A stretch of 64,000 nucleotides of DNA from the NCBI RefSeq assembly GCF_000003815.2, contig NC_049997.1, positions 2,739,338 through 2,803,337 of the forward strand. Direction: 5' to 3'. Shown piece after piece: positions 23,501 through 37,800 of the stretch; the stretch's first letter is position 1; each line of letters opens with the position of its first letter. The notes under the pieces were generated by a model, which had not been told where the DNA came from, did not search any database, and saw only the letters and a program-made list of their open reading frames with translations. Made by a program: the position numbers and the translations under genes. The stretch comes from Branchiostoma floridae. Lineage: Eukaryota > Chordata > Leptocardii > Amphioxiformes > Branchiostomatidae.

Positions 23501-26500
23501 GTGGTGTGTACCATTGGTTGAAAATAAAAATAACTTTATCGGGCAAGAGTTGTAACAGGTAAAGTATATAGCAACTTGGACATACATGGCAGTTTGACTT
23601 CATATATTGTAATATCTACAGAGGCGCTAAATTTTGATGAATAACAATAGGAACAATAAAGCAAGTTAACGTTCTGCAGGCTGATATTATGGTCATAACA
23701 GTGTGGTACTTCAGAAATTATATGGTATTGTCGCGTTTTTGCAAAGGAGTTGATTATGAATTGACGTACATGTATAGGTAAAAATGTGAACAGGACATGT
23801 TATGCCTGTATCTAGTAGTAAGGGCTGAATGGTTAGTAAGGCCACAGCAAGTAAATTTTATGGATGACATCCTCTGCAGACTTCAAAAATAATGAGAGAG
23901 GGCGAAAAAAAACAAGATGGTTAAAAAAACAAGATGGCAAATTTTCGTTGAAACGTTGTAACAAGACTTGAAGTGACAAAATATGGCATCACAGCCAACA
24001 AGGCATTCATTCCTGCATTTAAGAAGCGCACCAGTGTAGTTCAAGTGACACTAGTGTGGTAGACTGGTATCATTAACCATGTTGGCAACTACACTCATAG
24101 CTTCCATAGTTGTACCACTTTTACAACTATCTATCAAGTTTCACTTCTGCAACTACAGTCAATGCTACAGAGTCTCTAGTGTCAATTCTACATTCAATGA
24201 TTAGGTTACAACACAACCTTTACCCATTTTCGTCTATCCGGCCTTCCCTGAAGAAGAAAACAATTCTTGTTTTTTTTTCTTCTGAAATCAGGCGAAAATT
24301 AATGAGCGCGCGGATGTCATCCATAAAATTTACTTGTTGTGGCCTAAGAAATGGAAACGGACTAAATTGTCATCAGCCAAAATGATGATCAACACCTACC
24401 ACAATCTTTTTCATCAGTTAAGTCCAAACAGTTAGGTATTCCATCACAAGTACCGGCGGAGAATGGACCGCACTTGTGGGTTTCCTCACACTTTAAACCA
24501 AGGCACTGGACTGCCTCTGAAAACAGGTAAGAAGAAGCTTGATTGAATCCATTCCATGTAGATGTAGATTCAAGGCGTTTCTTTTACACGGATGTGATTA
24601 TGGTTAGGAAAACACAAGCAGTCTTTTATTATCTTTGAAGGAATGAAATGACATCAGTCTGTGTGCTTTTTCTCAGCTGATTGACCGAAACGCGTATGTC
24701 GTAGCTAATGTCGATCTACTTTAAGATTCTTTGCAAACAAATACTTGAAGGGAATAGGCCTTATCCATCTGCTAAGATCTATAGCCATACTAGATTTAGT
24801 TCTTTGTAGTCTGGTTGGCAGGAAACATAAACACCGAACTTCGGGTAGAACACTCCAGTACATGGGACCCAGCTTTGGTTTACAGACGACAGTAACTGTT
24901 CCTATGGTACTGTCTTACAATAGGAACATATCTAAACATGATTTACATATGAGTGACACTTGAAGACGATTCTTACCGGTTTAACTAGTTGAATGTACTT
25001 AATTGAATTGTTTTGGCCAGTTCATTCTAGTGACGCTGAAAAAGAGTGATATATGTCCGAAAGCAAACCTCGTTTATTGTCCAGGTGTACGGGTTAAATT
25101 ATATTTGAATATTATTGAGCTAGATAAACTGTAATTTCCAACACAAAAATTGGACTCACCCAAAATTGCGACTGAACACCACCAGTGTTTGTCAAGGAGT
25201 GAACAATACTGTAAATGCATTTAAGTTTGCGGGGATTTAATTTCGCGGTAGCCGGAAAAAGGACTTTTCGCGGTGGTTTTAATTTCGCGGTAACACCATA
25301 GACTGCAGTCTGATACTATGATAATAAAATGTTCGCGGTGTTTTTTTTAAGTTCGCGGTAAAGTGGTCACCGCGAAAACCGCGAACATCAATTCACCGCG
25401 AACATTTCTACATTTACAGTACCTGGATGTCTAACCTTCATAAACGTATAGGATTCATTGTTATCTCGATACCTTGCTTTTGCAAAATCATCAGAAGAAA
25501 AGTTACCACAGTCTTGCTCGTCTTCCCAGTTACCACATTCAAACTGATTTCCATCATCACAGAAGAAGAAACTTGACGTGCACGCCCCGGTGCTGCACAC
25601 ATGGTCGTAAACATCCTCTTCGGTGTTCTGAGCCCCCATGATAGGCAGCACTGCTGCAATGTATGTTCTCATGGATTCCCACTGCCCAGTACAGGTACCT
25701 GTCAGAAAACAATCAATATTAAGTATAGAAATTAGTAGTATCGGTAGGTAGGACTTAAACCTTCTCCGTAAGGAGGCGGGGGGAGGGGGTAGCCTGGATA
25801 CCCTACCCCAACCTCAAAAATTTCTTTCGTGTTGTGGTCTGGCAGGATGGCTGTAGAAAGGTTCTCCCTTGATCAGAGAGATGAGAACCTAGGATTGATG
25901 ACCACTCAAACCACAGGTAGCCAGCTACAACACACCACAGTTGGTCAGCAAGCTATCACAGTAGCGAATCAGATACTTAGTGGTTACTGTTATGGATTAA
26001 AAACATACAGGATCTTTAACCAATCATGGTAGGGTGTATTACCTCCTGCTGATCCTGCTGCTGTTCTATTGGTGGAGTTTTTTGCCCACTATCTGAGGCA
26101 AAATTGAGAAGCCGGCCTATCCCATCCGGCCAGACCCCTGCACGATAGATACTTGAGATCGGGCTGGGGTTTGGTAACCAGGCTAGGGGAGGGGGCAGAT
26201 GATCTATGCAAGCCTGGCAAAGTCTCGTGTTCTCTCGCGAGATCGAGACTAGGACATTCTCCGTGACCAAGATGTGCTGTCAGACATCGAAAATCTGTTG
26301 GTAAGTACTCGTATACCTTTAAAACAGTCACTGTACATGTTGGAAGAAAATTGATAGTAACCGGATACTGATGAATCTCTTCAACAAAGAATGATAATGA
26401 TTGTAAATAAAAAAAAAATTAAAAAAAGATAAAAAATTCACGGGTCTTAGTGGCAAGTGTGCAGATGTTGACACACTGGCAGCACCAAATCCGTAGGTGT

Positions 26501-27787
26501 TTTTTGACACATTTAGACACATTAGCCGTGAGGCTCGGTGGGCGTCACTCCACCGTCATGGGGGCAGGGGCATGGCGAGTATCGAACTCAGGACCTACTG
26601 ATTCTGATTCCAACGCTAAAACCGTTGCGCCACACAGACACATGATTGTAAATACTTATAGAGATCTAACATGAAGTCTCGTAACAGTGCATTATCAGCC
26701 ATCAGTGCGGTTCTAATATCTCTTTGATAAATGAATTTGCATTAACCAGGGCTCGAAATTCTTTTTTTTGGAATTAGGTGCACTGGCGCACCCAGATTAA
26801 AAGATTGGGTGCACCAAAAAAAAATTTGGGTGCACCACTTACATTTAAGTAATAACCTAATAGCAAAACCTTGTTACAAGCTATCAAATTCTTAAACAAG
26901 TACCATGACAGACATTTTTGTTATCTTTCTAACATTAGTGAGAATATGATGTATACTAGTATACTTTGATATCTTTACATACATAAACCTACGAAAATAT
27001 TTGGGTGCACCCTGTGCACCCACAGAAAATATTTGGGTGCACAGCCAATTTTGGGTGCACCTGGGTGTACATGCACCCAGTATTTCGAGCCCTGTTAAGT
27101 AATGAAGCTCTTTACCACAATCCATTTCATCCTGCGGGCGTGAGTAGTCGACGTGAAACATAAAAGTGCAGTCAGGAATACCATCGCAAACGCGATCCAG
27201 CCCAATGCATTCACTGTTAAATGTACCACAATAAAAGCCACCAGTAGACTTGCAATGCTCCTCTGTAATGTTGAAGAATACCGCAATGATTATGATGCGC
27301 ATTACACCAGAAATGCTACTTTTACAACGGAATGTAAATGATACGTACTGAACATGTAATAACTCGCAAGCAAGTACTTTAATACCGGCATGTATGGGCG
27401 GTAACCTGTCTTGTTGATTTATGAGTTTTCCTTTCTAAATTTGCTAATGATGAGATCTTCAAAATTTGCTCTTTATTTGGATTGTACAGTATGGTACACC
27501 AAGCAGCCGAATGATCATCGTTATTAGGAACAGTAAGAAAGCATGTATTCTTTGAAGGCCAAACTTTGTTTTGCATCCTATTCTTTCAAAATAGTATGGC
27601 ATCTGTGGCATTTATCTTGTACAAATTTTTCCCATCAAAAAGTAACCTCCGCAAGGCCTTAAAGGGGTTATGGAGGGTAGATTTCGGCAAAAATAGGGTG
27701 AAGAATTATATGACAACACTATAGCCATTGTAGAAGACTACTGGAAACACATGCACATGTACCTCTCCTTCATAACCTTAGATTGAT

Positions 27788-27846
<59 letters not shown>

Positions 27847-27879
27847 TCGGAGAGAGAGTGAGAGATAGAGAGCCAGTCG

Positions 27880-27910
<31 letters not shown>

Positions 27911-30900
27911 GGGAGAAAGAGAGAGAGAGGTGATCATGACTTGGATTATTGGATGACGTTGTCATCTTTACAATCAATGGAAAACGTACCACAGTTTGCT
28001 TCGTCGTCAACACACGCCGATGCCTCTGTTGAGTCGTGAGTTATTGCCGTGTACATGTGACAGGAATTCAAGCCGTCGCAGATATCCTCGGGTAGGTAGC
28101 ACTGTGTCAGCTGATTGCACTGGCACCTCCATCCTCCAATGGATTCGCAGTGTGCATCTTTTTTGGAGTCAATTGACGAGACAAAACCATTGCACGAGAA
28201 TGAGACTTTAAATCTTGTCTATAGTCTAAGTCTGACCGACAGCAAAATGAAATCATATCACAAAGTATTGCTGCAGCGGAATTTTCTTTCTTTTTTTATT
28301 TATTTTTATTATTTTGCTTTTGGACAGACGAGGATAATGTGGCACTGCACTCAAGATTTTGTAACTTACGAGGGTGAGTCAGAAAGGAATGCAAGTGGTT
28401 TCATAACAGAGTCTTTCTTTGATCGAATGAGTTGAAATTTGGCACAAAGGTTAAGACATCTCCCCTCTTGAGATTGAAACATCTAAATTTGTTGCTCATT
28501 GTTTTATAAGTGACTGAGCTGCTTTCAAGGTGACCACACCCTTGGTATCTCGCCAAATGAAAAGTGGGGTCCAATTAACGTACAATTAAGAATTTCCCTA
28601 AACCAATTTTTTTTACTGTAGGAGACTAAGCCAGCACATGCAATAAGCTGCATTTCTCTATAAGCCACACGCTTATTTTCAACACTGAAATCCGAGCAGT
28701 ATTTCTTTTTTCGTTGCTGGTGTAGATTGAGGTATACGCGGTCTTCAGGGTCATGAGATCTGCAGTGTTATGATTAAAACTGTCTGTAGCCTACTTTTTC
28801 ATTAACAAAGAGAAATGAAACTTAGCACACTTTCTAGTCTTTAAACAGTTAATAACTGTGTAAAGTTTCGTTTCTTTTGGTAGATGGAAAAGTAGTCTTT
28901 TAACCAACAACTCACGAATTCGTGTATAAATCCAACCGCTCTATAACGCAACTTACTGCATCCTAGCAGCTGTAAATAAAGAACCATTACGAGTTTAGAA
29001 ATGAAAATTGGTACACACCCTATAGAGACATTTGTTATCATACATATATAATTTCAACCTCCTACAGTGATTTTTAGTGGGTCAGATTTAGAGGAATCGA
29101 TAGTCTGACAAGCTACCAAGGGTGTGTTCATCTTGAAATCAACTCAGTTGCTCATAAAATGATAAAGACCAAATCTTCAAAACGTTCAATCTCAAGAGGA
29201 CATATATCTCTACCTTTGTGCCAAATTTAAAATCAATTGATTAAAAAACGAGTCTGTTATGAAACCACTTGCATGACTTTCTGACTTACCCTCGTATATT
29301 AACAGTGCCACGTACACGGTAGGAAAAGGTAGTCTTTTATCTCCCTGACCGAAGTCAGGTACCCATTTTTACACCTGGGTGAAGTGAGGAAGGTCGTGTA
29401 AAGTGCTTTTCCCAAGGGCACAACAGCGGAATTTTCGGTTTCGATATCTGGTGTTCTAGATATGCTATGGTCGTGATTTTTGAGATAGCTCTTGGGGCAG
29501 ATAGGAAGTAATGTAGGTTTGGCCGCCTAGCAACTTTTTTGGAATTGTATTCAAACAATGCCCCTATCACTCAAGACCTTTGTATAAGTAAGCTTCATGT
29601 TTTATGTAATTGTAGAGATTAATTCGTCTAAAACACGACTTCGTTCAACAAAACAGAGGATGTACACATATCGTCTTTATACCCCCTTTCCACTAGGACG
29701 GCGCTCTCGCGGCGCTCTCTCTGCGACCTCAAATTGGGAAGAGCGCGGTGAGAGCGCGGTGGGATCGCCAAGGTCGCGTGAGAGCGCCGTCAAGTGGAAA
29801 GGGGGCCTAAGCAATATGCAGCACATAGTATATAGTATAGTGGTTCCTAAATGCTGAAAAACGATACTAACCACAGTGTTTTTCGTCCTCTCCATTTGCG
29901 CAATCAGGAATTGTATCACAAACGTAGTATTCGGGCAAACAGGTATTTTCTCCAGGGCATTTCCACCCGTACAATCCTTGGCATGGGTTCGCCAATCCTG
30001 CAAGATCAACATCATATAAACTTCGTTGTTAATGAGTTGACATTTTTTTCAGTTCATTTTATAGTCACCCATATGGTCTTTTGCAAAAAGAAAACAGTTC
30101 TCCTTTTAACATCACAAAACCCACACATAATAGAAAAGGTGGGATCTTTCGTCTTCCACTGTCTTCAACAAAGGAGTCGAACCCAATAACCCAGGATCTA
30201 GAGTTAGCTTTTACTAGTTTTAGACTAGAGTAGACACTTGTGATATTGTATTTTACACTGTTTGAATCTTGTATGTTACCTGCAATTAGCCCACGTGCGA
30301 GAATTTGCAACAAACCTTGACTTTATTAGAGTAGACACTTGTGTTATTGTATTTTACATTGTCTGAATCTATGTTACCTGCAATTAGTCCACGGGCAAGG
30401 ATTTGCAATAAACTTGATTATTATTAATCATTTCGATCTGATAGAGGAAGTAAGTCACTGAAGACCTAAACAGTTGACCAATGCCAGTTGACCAAAGTTA
30501 ATTCACTATACGACTCAAACAGTACGTGCTTGTTACGTATATGTATATGTCTATCTCTTTCTCTCTCTCTCTTTCTCTCACTCTGTCACTCTCTCTATAT
30601 CTATCTACCTACCCATCTATCCATATATCTATCCATCCATCTATCTATCTATCCATATCTATATATCTATATATCTATATATCTATATATCTATATATCT
30701 ATATCTATATATCTATATATCTATATATCTATATATCTATATATCTATATATACATCTATATCTATATATCTATATATCTATATCTATACATCTATATAT
30801 CTATACATCTATACATCTATATATCTATATATCTATATATCTATATATCTATATATCTATATATCTATATATCTAATATCATNNNNNNNNNNNNNNNNNN

Positions 30901-31700
30901 NNNNNNNNNNNNNNNNNNNNNNNNNNNNNNNNNNNNNNNNNNNNNNNNNNNNNNNNNNNNNNNNNNNNNNNNNNNNNNNNNNCCTGGTAGTCCTGGGTAG
31001 TCTATTACTCCATCACACACAAGATCCATTGGGATGCATCCCGCACGGCCCAGTAACATCTTGTCAGTGTTATCATTATAGACAGAATTCGCCATTTGAC
31101 CGATCAGAACTATTGCATAATATCCACAGTAACCTTCATAAAACAAGATAGAAAAAACGGGTAAAATACTTTAGTAATAGAAAAGCTAAAAATGTGAAAT
31201 TTATTCTCAAGCGAAAGCAGCATGTTTCAACAAAGGAGGTGCTTTCCCTATGCAAAAATAAATAAAACATTTTCTTTACATGGAACATACTTTACTGCTT
31301 TCAACAACAAAAAGCATCTACACATATTTAACTGTCAGTCTATCTTGATCTATATATCTATATATATATATACCATTAGATAGTTATCTAGATATAAATT
31401 TAGATACATATAAAGATATAGATTATAGGTAGGTAGATAGATAGATAGATAAATAGATAGACAGGTAGATAGATGGATAGATAGATATAGATAGTATACA
31501 CCAACAACTAAAGCGTTAACACAGTTAACGTTGGTAATAGATATAGATATACATGTAGATAATAGGTAGGTAGATACATAGATATATAGGTAGGTCGGTA
31601 GATGGATTATTAGATAGATAGATAGATAGATAGATCGGTGGATAGATAGATAGATCGGTGGATAGATAGATATATAGGTAAATAGATAGCTAGATAGATG

Positions 31701-31735
<35 letters not shown>

Positions 31736-31780
31736 GGATAGATCGGTGGATAGATAGATAGATAGATGGGTATATAGGTG

Positions 31781-31814
<34 letters not shown>

Positions 31815-34800
31815 TACAGTCAAACCTGCCCAAGACGACCACCCGGGAAAAAAGGACCGGAAAAAAGCGGTCGATTTGGACAGGTGGTCGCTGAGAAGAG
31901 TATCGACTCAAAACATGCCCGATGCAAAGTATAAATGGTTGCCGTTGTGTTTAATGGCAAATATCAAGCACACTGCACGCACGCAAAGAAGCGAGGTCTT
32001 TAATGTCAAATACAACACGCACACTGTAAACTGTAAATTTAACCCCAAAATCCGACGCAAACTGGCCGATTTCGGCACAAAACCGCGCTAATTATCATCA
32101 AAAATCGATGAAAACCTCAATCTTGAAAATGATGCGGTCGTTATAGGTCCCAATTTGGGCCGGTCGCGGTCGCGTTGGCCAGGTGGTCGTTGAGAAAAGG
32201 GTCGCTTAATGCTTACGTCAATGGGAAAATANNNNNNNNNNNNNNNNNNNNNNNNNNNNNNNNNNNNNNNNNNNNNNNNNNNNNNNNNNNNNNNNNNNNN
32301 NNNNNNNNNNNNNNNNNNNNNNNNNNNNNNNTAGATAGAGAGATAGATAGGTAGATGGATAGATAGGTAGATAGATGGATAGATAGGTAGATAGATGGAT
32401 GGATAGATAGATAGAGAGATAGATAGATAGAGCGATAGATAGGTAGATGGATAGATAGGTAGATAGATGGATAGATAGGTAGATAGATGGATAGATAGGT
32501 AGATAGATGGATGGATAGATAGATAGAGAGATAGATAGAGCGATAGATAGGTAGATGGATAGATAGGTAGATAGATGGATGGATAGATAGATAGAGAGAT
32601 AGATAGATAGAGCGATAGATAGGTAGATGGATAGATAGGTAGATAGATGGATAGATAGGTAGATAGATGGATGGATAGATAGATAGAGAGATAGATAGAG
32701 CGATAGATAGGTAGATGGATAGATAGGTAGATAGATGGATGGATAGATAGATAGAGAGATAGATAGATAGAGCGATAGATAGGTAGATGGATAGATAGGT
32801 AGATAGATGGATAGATAGGTAGATAGATGGATGGATAGATAGATAGAGAGATAGATAGAGCGATAGATAGGTAGATGGATAGATACGTAGATAGATGGAT
32901 GGATAGATAGATAGATAGACAAACTTAGCATACACCAACAACTGAAGCGTTACCACAGTTGGTCTCATCCGAAAAGTCCCTGCAGTCCACATGGCTATCA
33001 CATAACTCCTGCCGACTGATGCACTTCGGAAAAGGAGGAAGCGTGGATCTACAAGCCCAGTATCCAATAGACTCACACACATCATCTGGAGTTTGTACAA
33101 AGAAATCGGGATAAGATATTGTGTATAGAGACGTATTGTCAAATATGTATTTCATATCCATACCCTGAGAACTACTATTATCTGTTCCCACTATCTCTGA
33201 CGTATCTGCAGAAATCCACGATTATGAACTGTTGTATGCAGTAAAGCAGTTAAGTTAAGTTAAAGTTGCCCATGCATCTGTGTAGATGCGTAGGGGCGGC
33301 GCCCATCTCCATTTCTATAGCCCTTGGACCACACATTTGTGCAAATCACTGCAACAGGGTGGTGGTTCGCTGGTAGTGATGTGTGTTTAACTCCCATACT
33401 CTTTCCCAAATGCTGAGTGCTAAGCAGAGAAAGCAGCATGTACAAGTCTTTGGTATGACAAGGCCGGGGGTCAAACTCACGACCTACCGAATGCAATGCT
33501 ACCCACTCGGCCATTGCACCGGTTGTTAAGTTGTCAAGGTGAAAAAAGAAATCTTACCACTGTGACATTTCTCTTCGTCCGAGCCGTCCTCACAGTCAGG
33601 AATGCCGTTGCACAGAGATTCTCCTTTGACGCAACCAGGAGCATCACGGCACTTCCAGAAGGCAGTGTCACCGAATGCACCATGAAGGGAACAGAATTCG
33701 TCTTTCCAGAGTTAAAAGAAATCGAATGGGAAATAGATTTTCAACGAATCAATATCCTCTTCTTCAACTTAGCTTTCAAAAGGGTAACTACGATGATTTT
33801 GTTCACAATGGACTGTACGAAAAGTTGCTGTCACCCAGGTATGTTTACTTCATAGAGGAACATATTTGCTTGTCTACAAAGGACATTTCGGCAACCTAAA
33901 TACATTCATCACCATGCATATGGCCACACTGACTTAATTTTATGGATGACATTCACGTGGGTATGGATTTTCGCCTGTTCTCAAAAAAACTGTGGCAACA
34001 TGTGACCCAAGATCATCCCTGGTAAATCTGAATTGTATGCTTGCCAGAGGATCTGCTCTCCAGGGTAAGAAGGCACATGGTCAGGGTATCTGGCCACTGC
34101 GCCCTTGTTCCCTCTTTAAATAAGAATGACAATAAAACATTTTTGAAATGGCGACGATTGCCTCTTACAGTCTTAATGGAGGTGACCTAGAGGTGGGCAA
34201 GAATATACTGGGTATGGTTTAGCACATTGTTTTGCTGGATTTTTTTTTCGCCCTCGCGTATTAGTTTTGGGGTATCCTGAGGATGAAATCCATAAAACCA
34301 AGCCTAATGTGAATGAATGAATGAATGAATGAATGAATGAATGAATGAATGAATGAATGAATGAATGAATGAATGAATGAATGGTTTATTAAGAAAAACG
34401 TGATACTTTGCAGCCAGGCGATGAAGCTCTTACAAGCTCTTACAAGAAGCCAAACAGAATGAAGAGCTGGCAGTCCTAGCAGCATCTAACGACAAAGAGT
34501 TCTGGAAAAAGATCCGACAGAGAAAGGGCAGAACCAACAGGCCGCAAGCAGTAAAAGTGGGGGAACAAGTCATCAACAATCCCAGTCAAGTGAGAGAAAC
34601 TTGGGCAAGACACTTTGAGACATTGGGCAACGAACAGGAAGAGGAAGCCGTGCGCTTTGATGAAATACACAAGAACCAAATCACAGAAGAGGTAGCCAAG
34701 ATGGAAGAAGAAAGCTACAACAACCTGGAAGGGATACTGGAAGAACCCTTCTCCCCACAAGAGGTAGCCTCTATTTGCAAGGGTTTGAAGAATGGAAAGA

Positions 34801-37800
34801 GTGGAGGCAGAGATGGCCTGGTATACGAACACATCAAGTATGGAGGTGAGGCATTGTGGGCCCGTTTGACATTGCTGTTCAATGCAATAAGAGAAAAAGA
34901 ACACATCCCAGAAGGCTTTAAGAAAGGACTGAAGATACCCCTCCTTAAGCAAGGCAAAACAAACAAAACAGACATGGACTCGCACCGGGGTGTGACGCTG
35001 CTACCTGTCATTTCTAAAGTATGGGAGAGGACATTGTTTAATAGATGGAGTCCTTGGCTACATGATAGAAGTATACCTCACCAACTCCAGAATGGAGGAC
35101 AAGTTGGATGCAGCAACATCACTACCGCCTTCATTGTGAGAGAAGTGATCAACCACTACATTGAAAGAGGCAGCCTAGTATACGGCTGCTTCCTTGATAC
35201 AAAGAAAGCGTACGACACAGTCTGGCTGGAGGGAATGTTGTTTAAAATGTACAAGAAAGGAGTAAATGGCAGACTATGGAGACTCCTCAAGCTCATGCAC
35301 ACCGGTTGTACATATTCTGTCATGCTGAATGGAGGTTTTTCCAGAGAATTCAGCACTACAAGAGGTGTGAACCAAGGAGGTGTATTGTCCCTTACCTGCT
35401 ATCTACTAGCAACAGATGATGTACACGACGAACTACAGCTACAGTCGGGAGGAGTGAGCATAGGAGGGATCAGTTGTGCTTCGCCTGCCTTAGCGGATGA
35501 CATATGTCTGCTGGCGAGCACACAAGCAGGTCTGCAGAGAATGATCGACACGATGGAACATTATGGGAAAAAATGGAGATTTGAATTTGCACCAGGAAAA
35601 AGTAAATGCATCATCTTTGGGCAGACAACTAGCAGCCATAACGTGGCCAGTGAAACAACCTTGTGGAAAATGGGAACAAGTTCTATACCGGAGACAGCTA
35701 CAGTAACGCATGTTGGGGTACAACACTCTGCCAACATGTTATCAAAAGAACCCATTGAGGGGGCATGCAGAAAAGGGAAGGGAAAGATTAGTGCGATTCT
35801 GACAACAGGTTCTGAAGGACAACACCCCAACCCGCTAATCTACAAGACCTTGTACAACACATTGGTCATTCCCAGCATGCTACATGGGTGCGAGTTTTGG
35901 GACCCTTCAAGCAGCGATCTACTTAAACTAGAGAGAGTGCACAGAAGGGGAGCAAAAAACATGCAAGGCATGCACTTTCAGACAGAGACGACGGCGTGTC
36001 TTAGTGCAATAGGACTGACAAGTCTGAAGTCAATCCTGGACAAATGTAAACTCTGCCTTTTCGGAAAGCTCGTCAGTCTGCAAAACACTGTACTTGCAAA
36101 GAGAGTGTTCCTCATCAGGCTGTACTCATACATCCTAGCAAAGCCAGGCAGTAAGACAAGAGGATTTGTGGACGAGTGTTTTGAAGTTGCTAAGGAATAT
36201 GGCCTGGTGGAGTGGCTGGAAGGATACTGGTTGACAACAGACTTCCCTACAGTAGATGCATGGAAACATCTAGTAAAGACGACAATACAGACACAAGAGA
36301 GTGAGAGGTGGAGGGAAAGCACTGCATCCGAAACCAACTGCCACAGGTTCTACAGAGTCCACCAGACAAACAACAAACCCCACAAGCTATGGACACTAGC
36401 AAGACAACAGCCAGAGTATCAGAGAGACCTTAAGAACCTCATACTCCTCAGTACCATCCCAACCAGACACACCGTAAAAGCATGTCCAACCTGCCACAAC
36501 GCTACAGAAGACTTGGTCGGTCATCTATTCACCAGATGTTTCACTTTTAACCACTTACGACAAACCCTGGCAGAAGAAATAGCAAACACCCTGGGAGTAA
36601 GAGTCATGGCAAAAGTGCACGAGCAACCAGATGAGAGATTCACAGAGGTCATGCTGGGTGCTGAGATAGTGGAAGAAGCCGTAGAACCAGCTGTGTGGAG
36701 CGCCTTCATCACAACAACGGCCAGATTGCTCCGCCCTCTGGCAGCCATGGCATTAAAGCACGCCACCTGGAAAGAGAGGCAAAACTGCAGCACGGGGATG
36801 GAGAATAGAACACACGAGAGCTGAGGACGTACAGACGAGAGAAGAAGAAAGAGCTGAAAAGAGCTAGACTTAAACTACCCCCAACAAAGGCTACAACACA
36901 GCCTCGTCAGAAGCTAGACTGTGAGTTAAACATACGAGCTGTGGAGAACTGAACTGTGTAGAGTCACAAGGAGTTGTAGAGAATGATACAGAAAGGGTCA
37001 CTGAACCTTGAAAGTGAAACTCTAAAGAACTTTAGAGAACTCTTGAGAGTTATGTGTACAATGCACAGAAATAGAGACGAGAAGAGACAGTTATTATGGT
37101 ATGATAGATCTGATCGAGTGATTTTTTAATGTCCCAATGGTCATCAGTAGACTAGACGTTTAGGGCATGGGATACCCCTGGCAGGTTCGTTCACCTGCCC
37201 TCAGAGAGATTGTAAATATGAGTACGAAATTAAAACAATATAAGGATATAATTTATTTTATTTTAACAGGATTGCTATGTACCACATGTTTAATGTCACG
37301 GCTTCCCCTTTGTAAATACTTCAGCTATGCAATGCTCTCCCAAGGGAGGAATAAAGTACAAGAAAGAAAGAAATGAATGAATGAATGAATGAATGAATGA
37401 ATGAATGAATTATTAAGAAAAACGTGATACTTTGCAGCCAGGCGATGAATTACGTATACGGTACAATACAAGCCAGGGAAAACAACATATTACAAATGAG
37501 GCTCAGCATAAACTTTAAAACATCGATATGGAAGCATGCTTTAACCCTATCTAGATCAGTGTCATCGTCATTGGCAACAAAAGTCTTGGCAGACTTAGAC
37601 ACTAATAAGATAAGCATTATAGTCATCATTTTGTTCAATACATTTATGTATAGCGGAAATTTCATATTTTGAAGAGGATGAACTGAACTGAACTGAACTC
37701 ATATTTTGACGATTTTAGCCCAAAATATGACATTATGACGTCATAATTACGTCATATTACGTCATAACGATACCAAAAATACAAGAAATATAAAACTTTA

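Noticed and set aside
25421-25506. LDLa exon 10 extending to CCAG|GTACTG at the edge of MITE copy 3
   Set aside because: The frame is open to there and phase would fit, but TGTG|GTAACT right after the last Cys matches every other LDLa exon in position, phase and consensus, so the MITE lies inside the intron.
30488-33142. Long [14 protein letters not shown]-type open frames
   Set aside because: They are translations of CTAT/GATA microsatellites and run through N gaps; no protein is implied apart from the LDLa exons at their ends.
33496-33855. Plus-strand ORF of 119 codons
   Set aside because: Shadow of LDLa exon 4 on the minus strand, which has the Cys pattern and splice signals.
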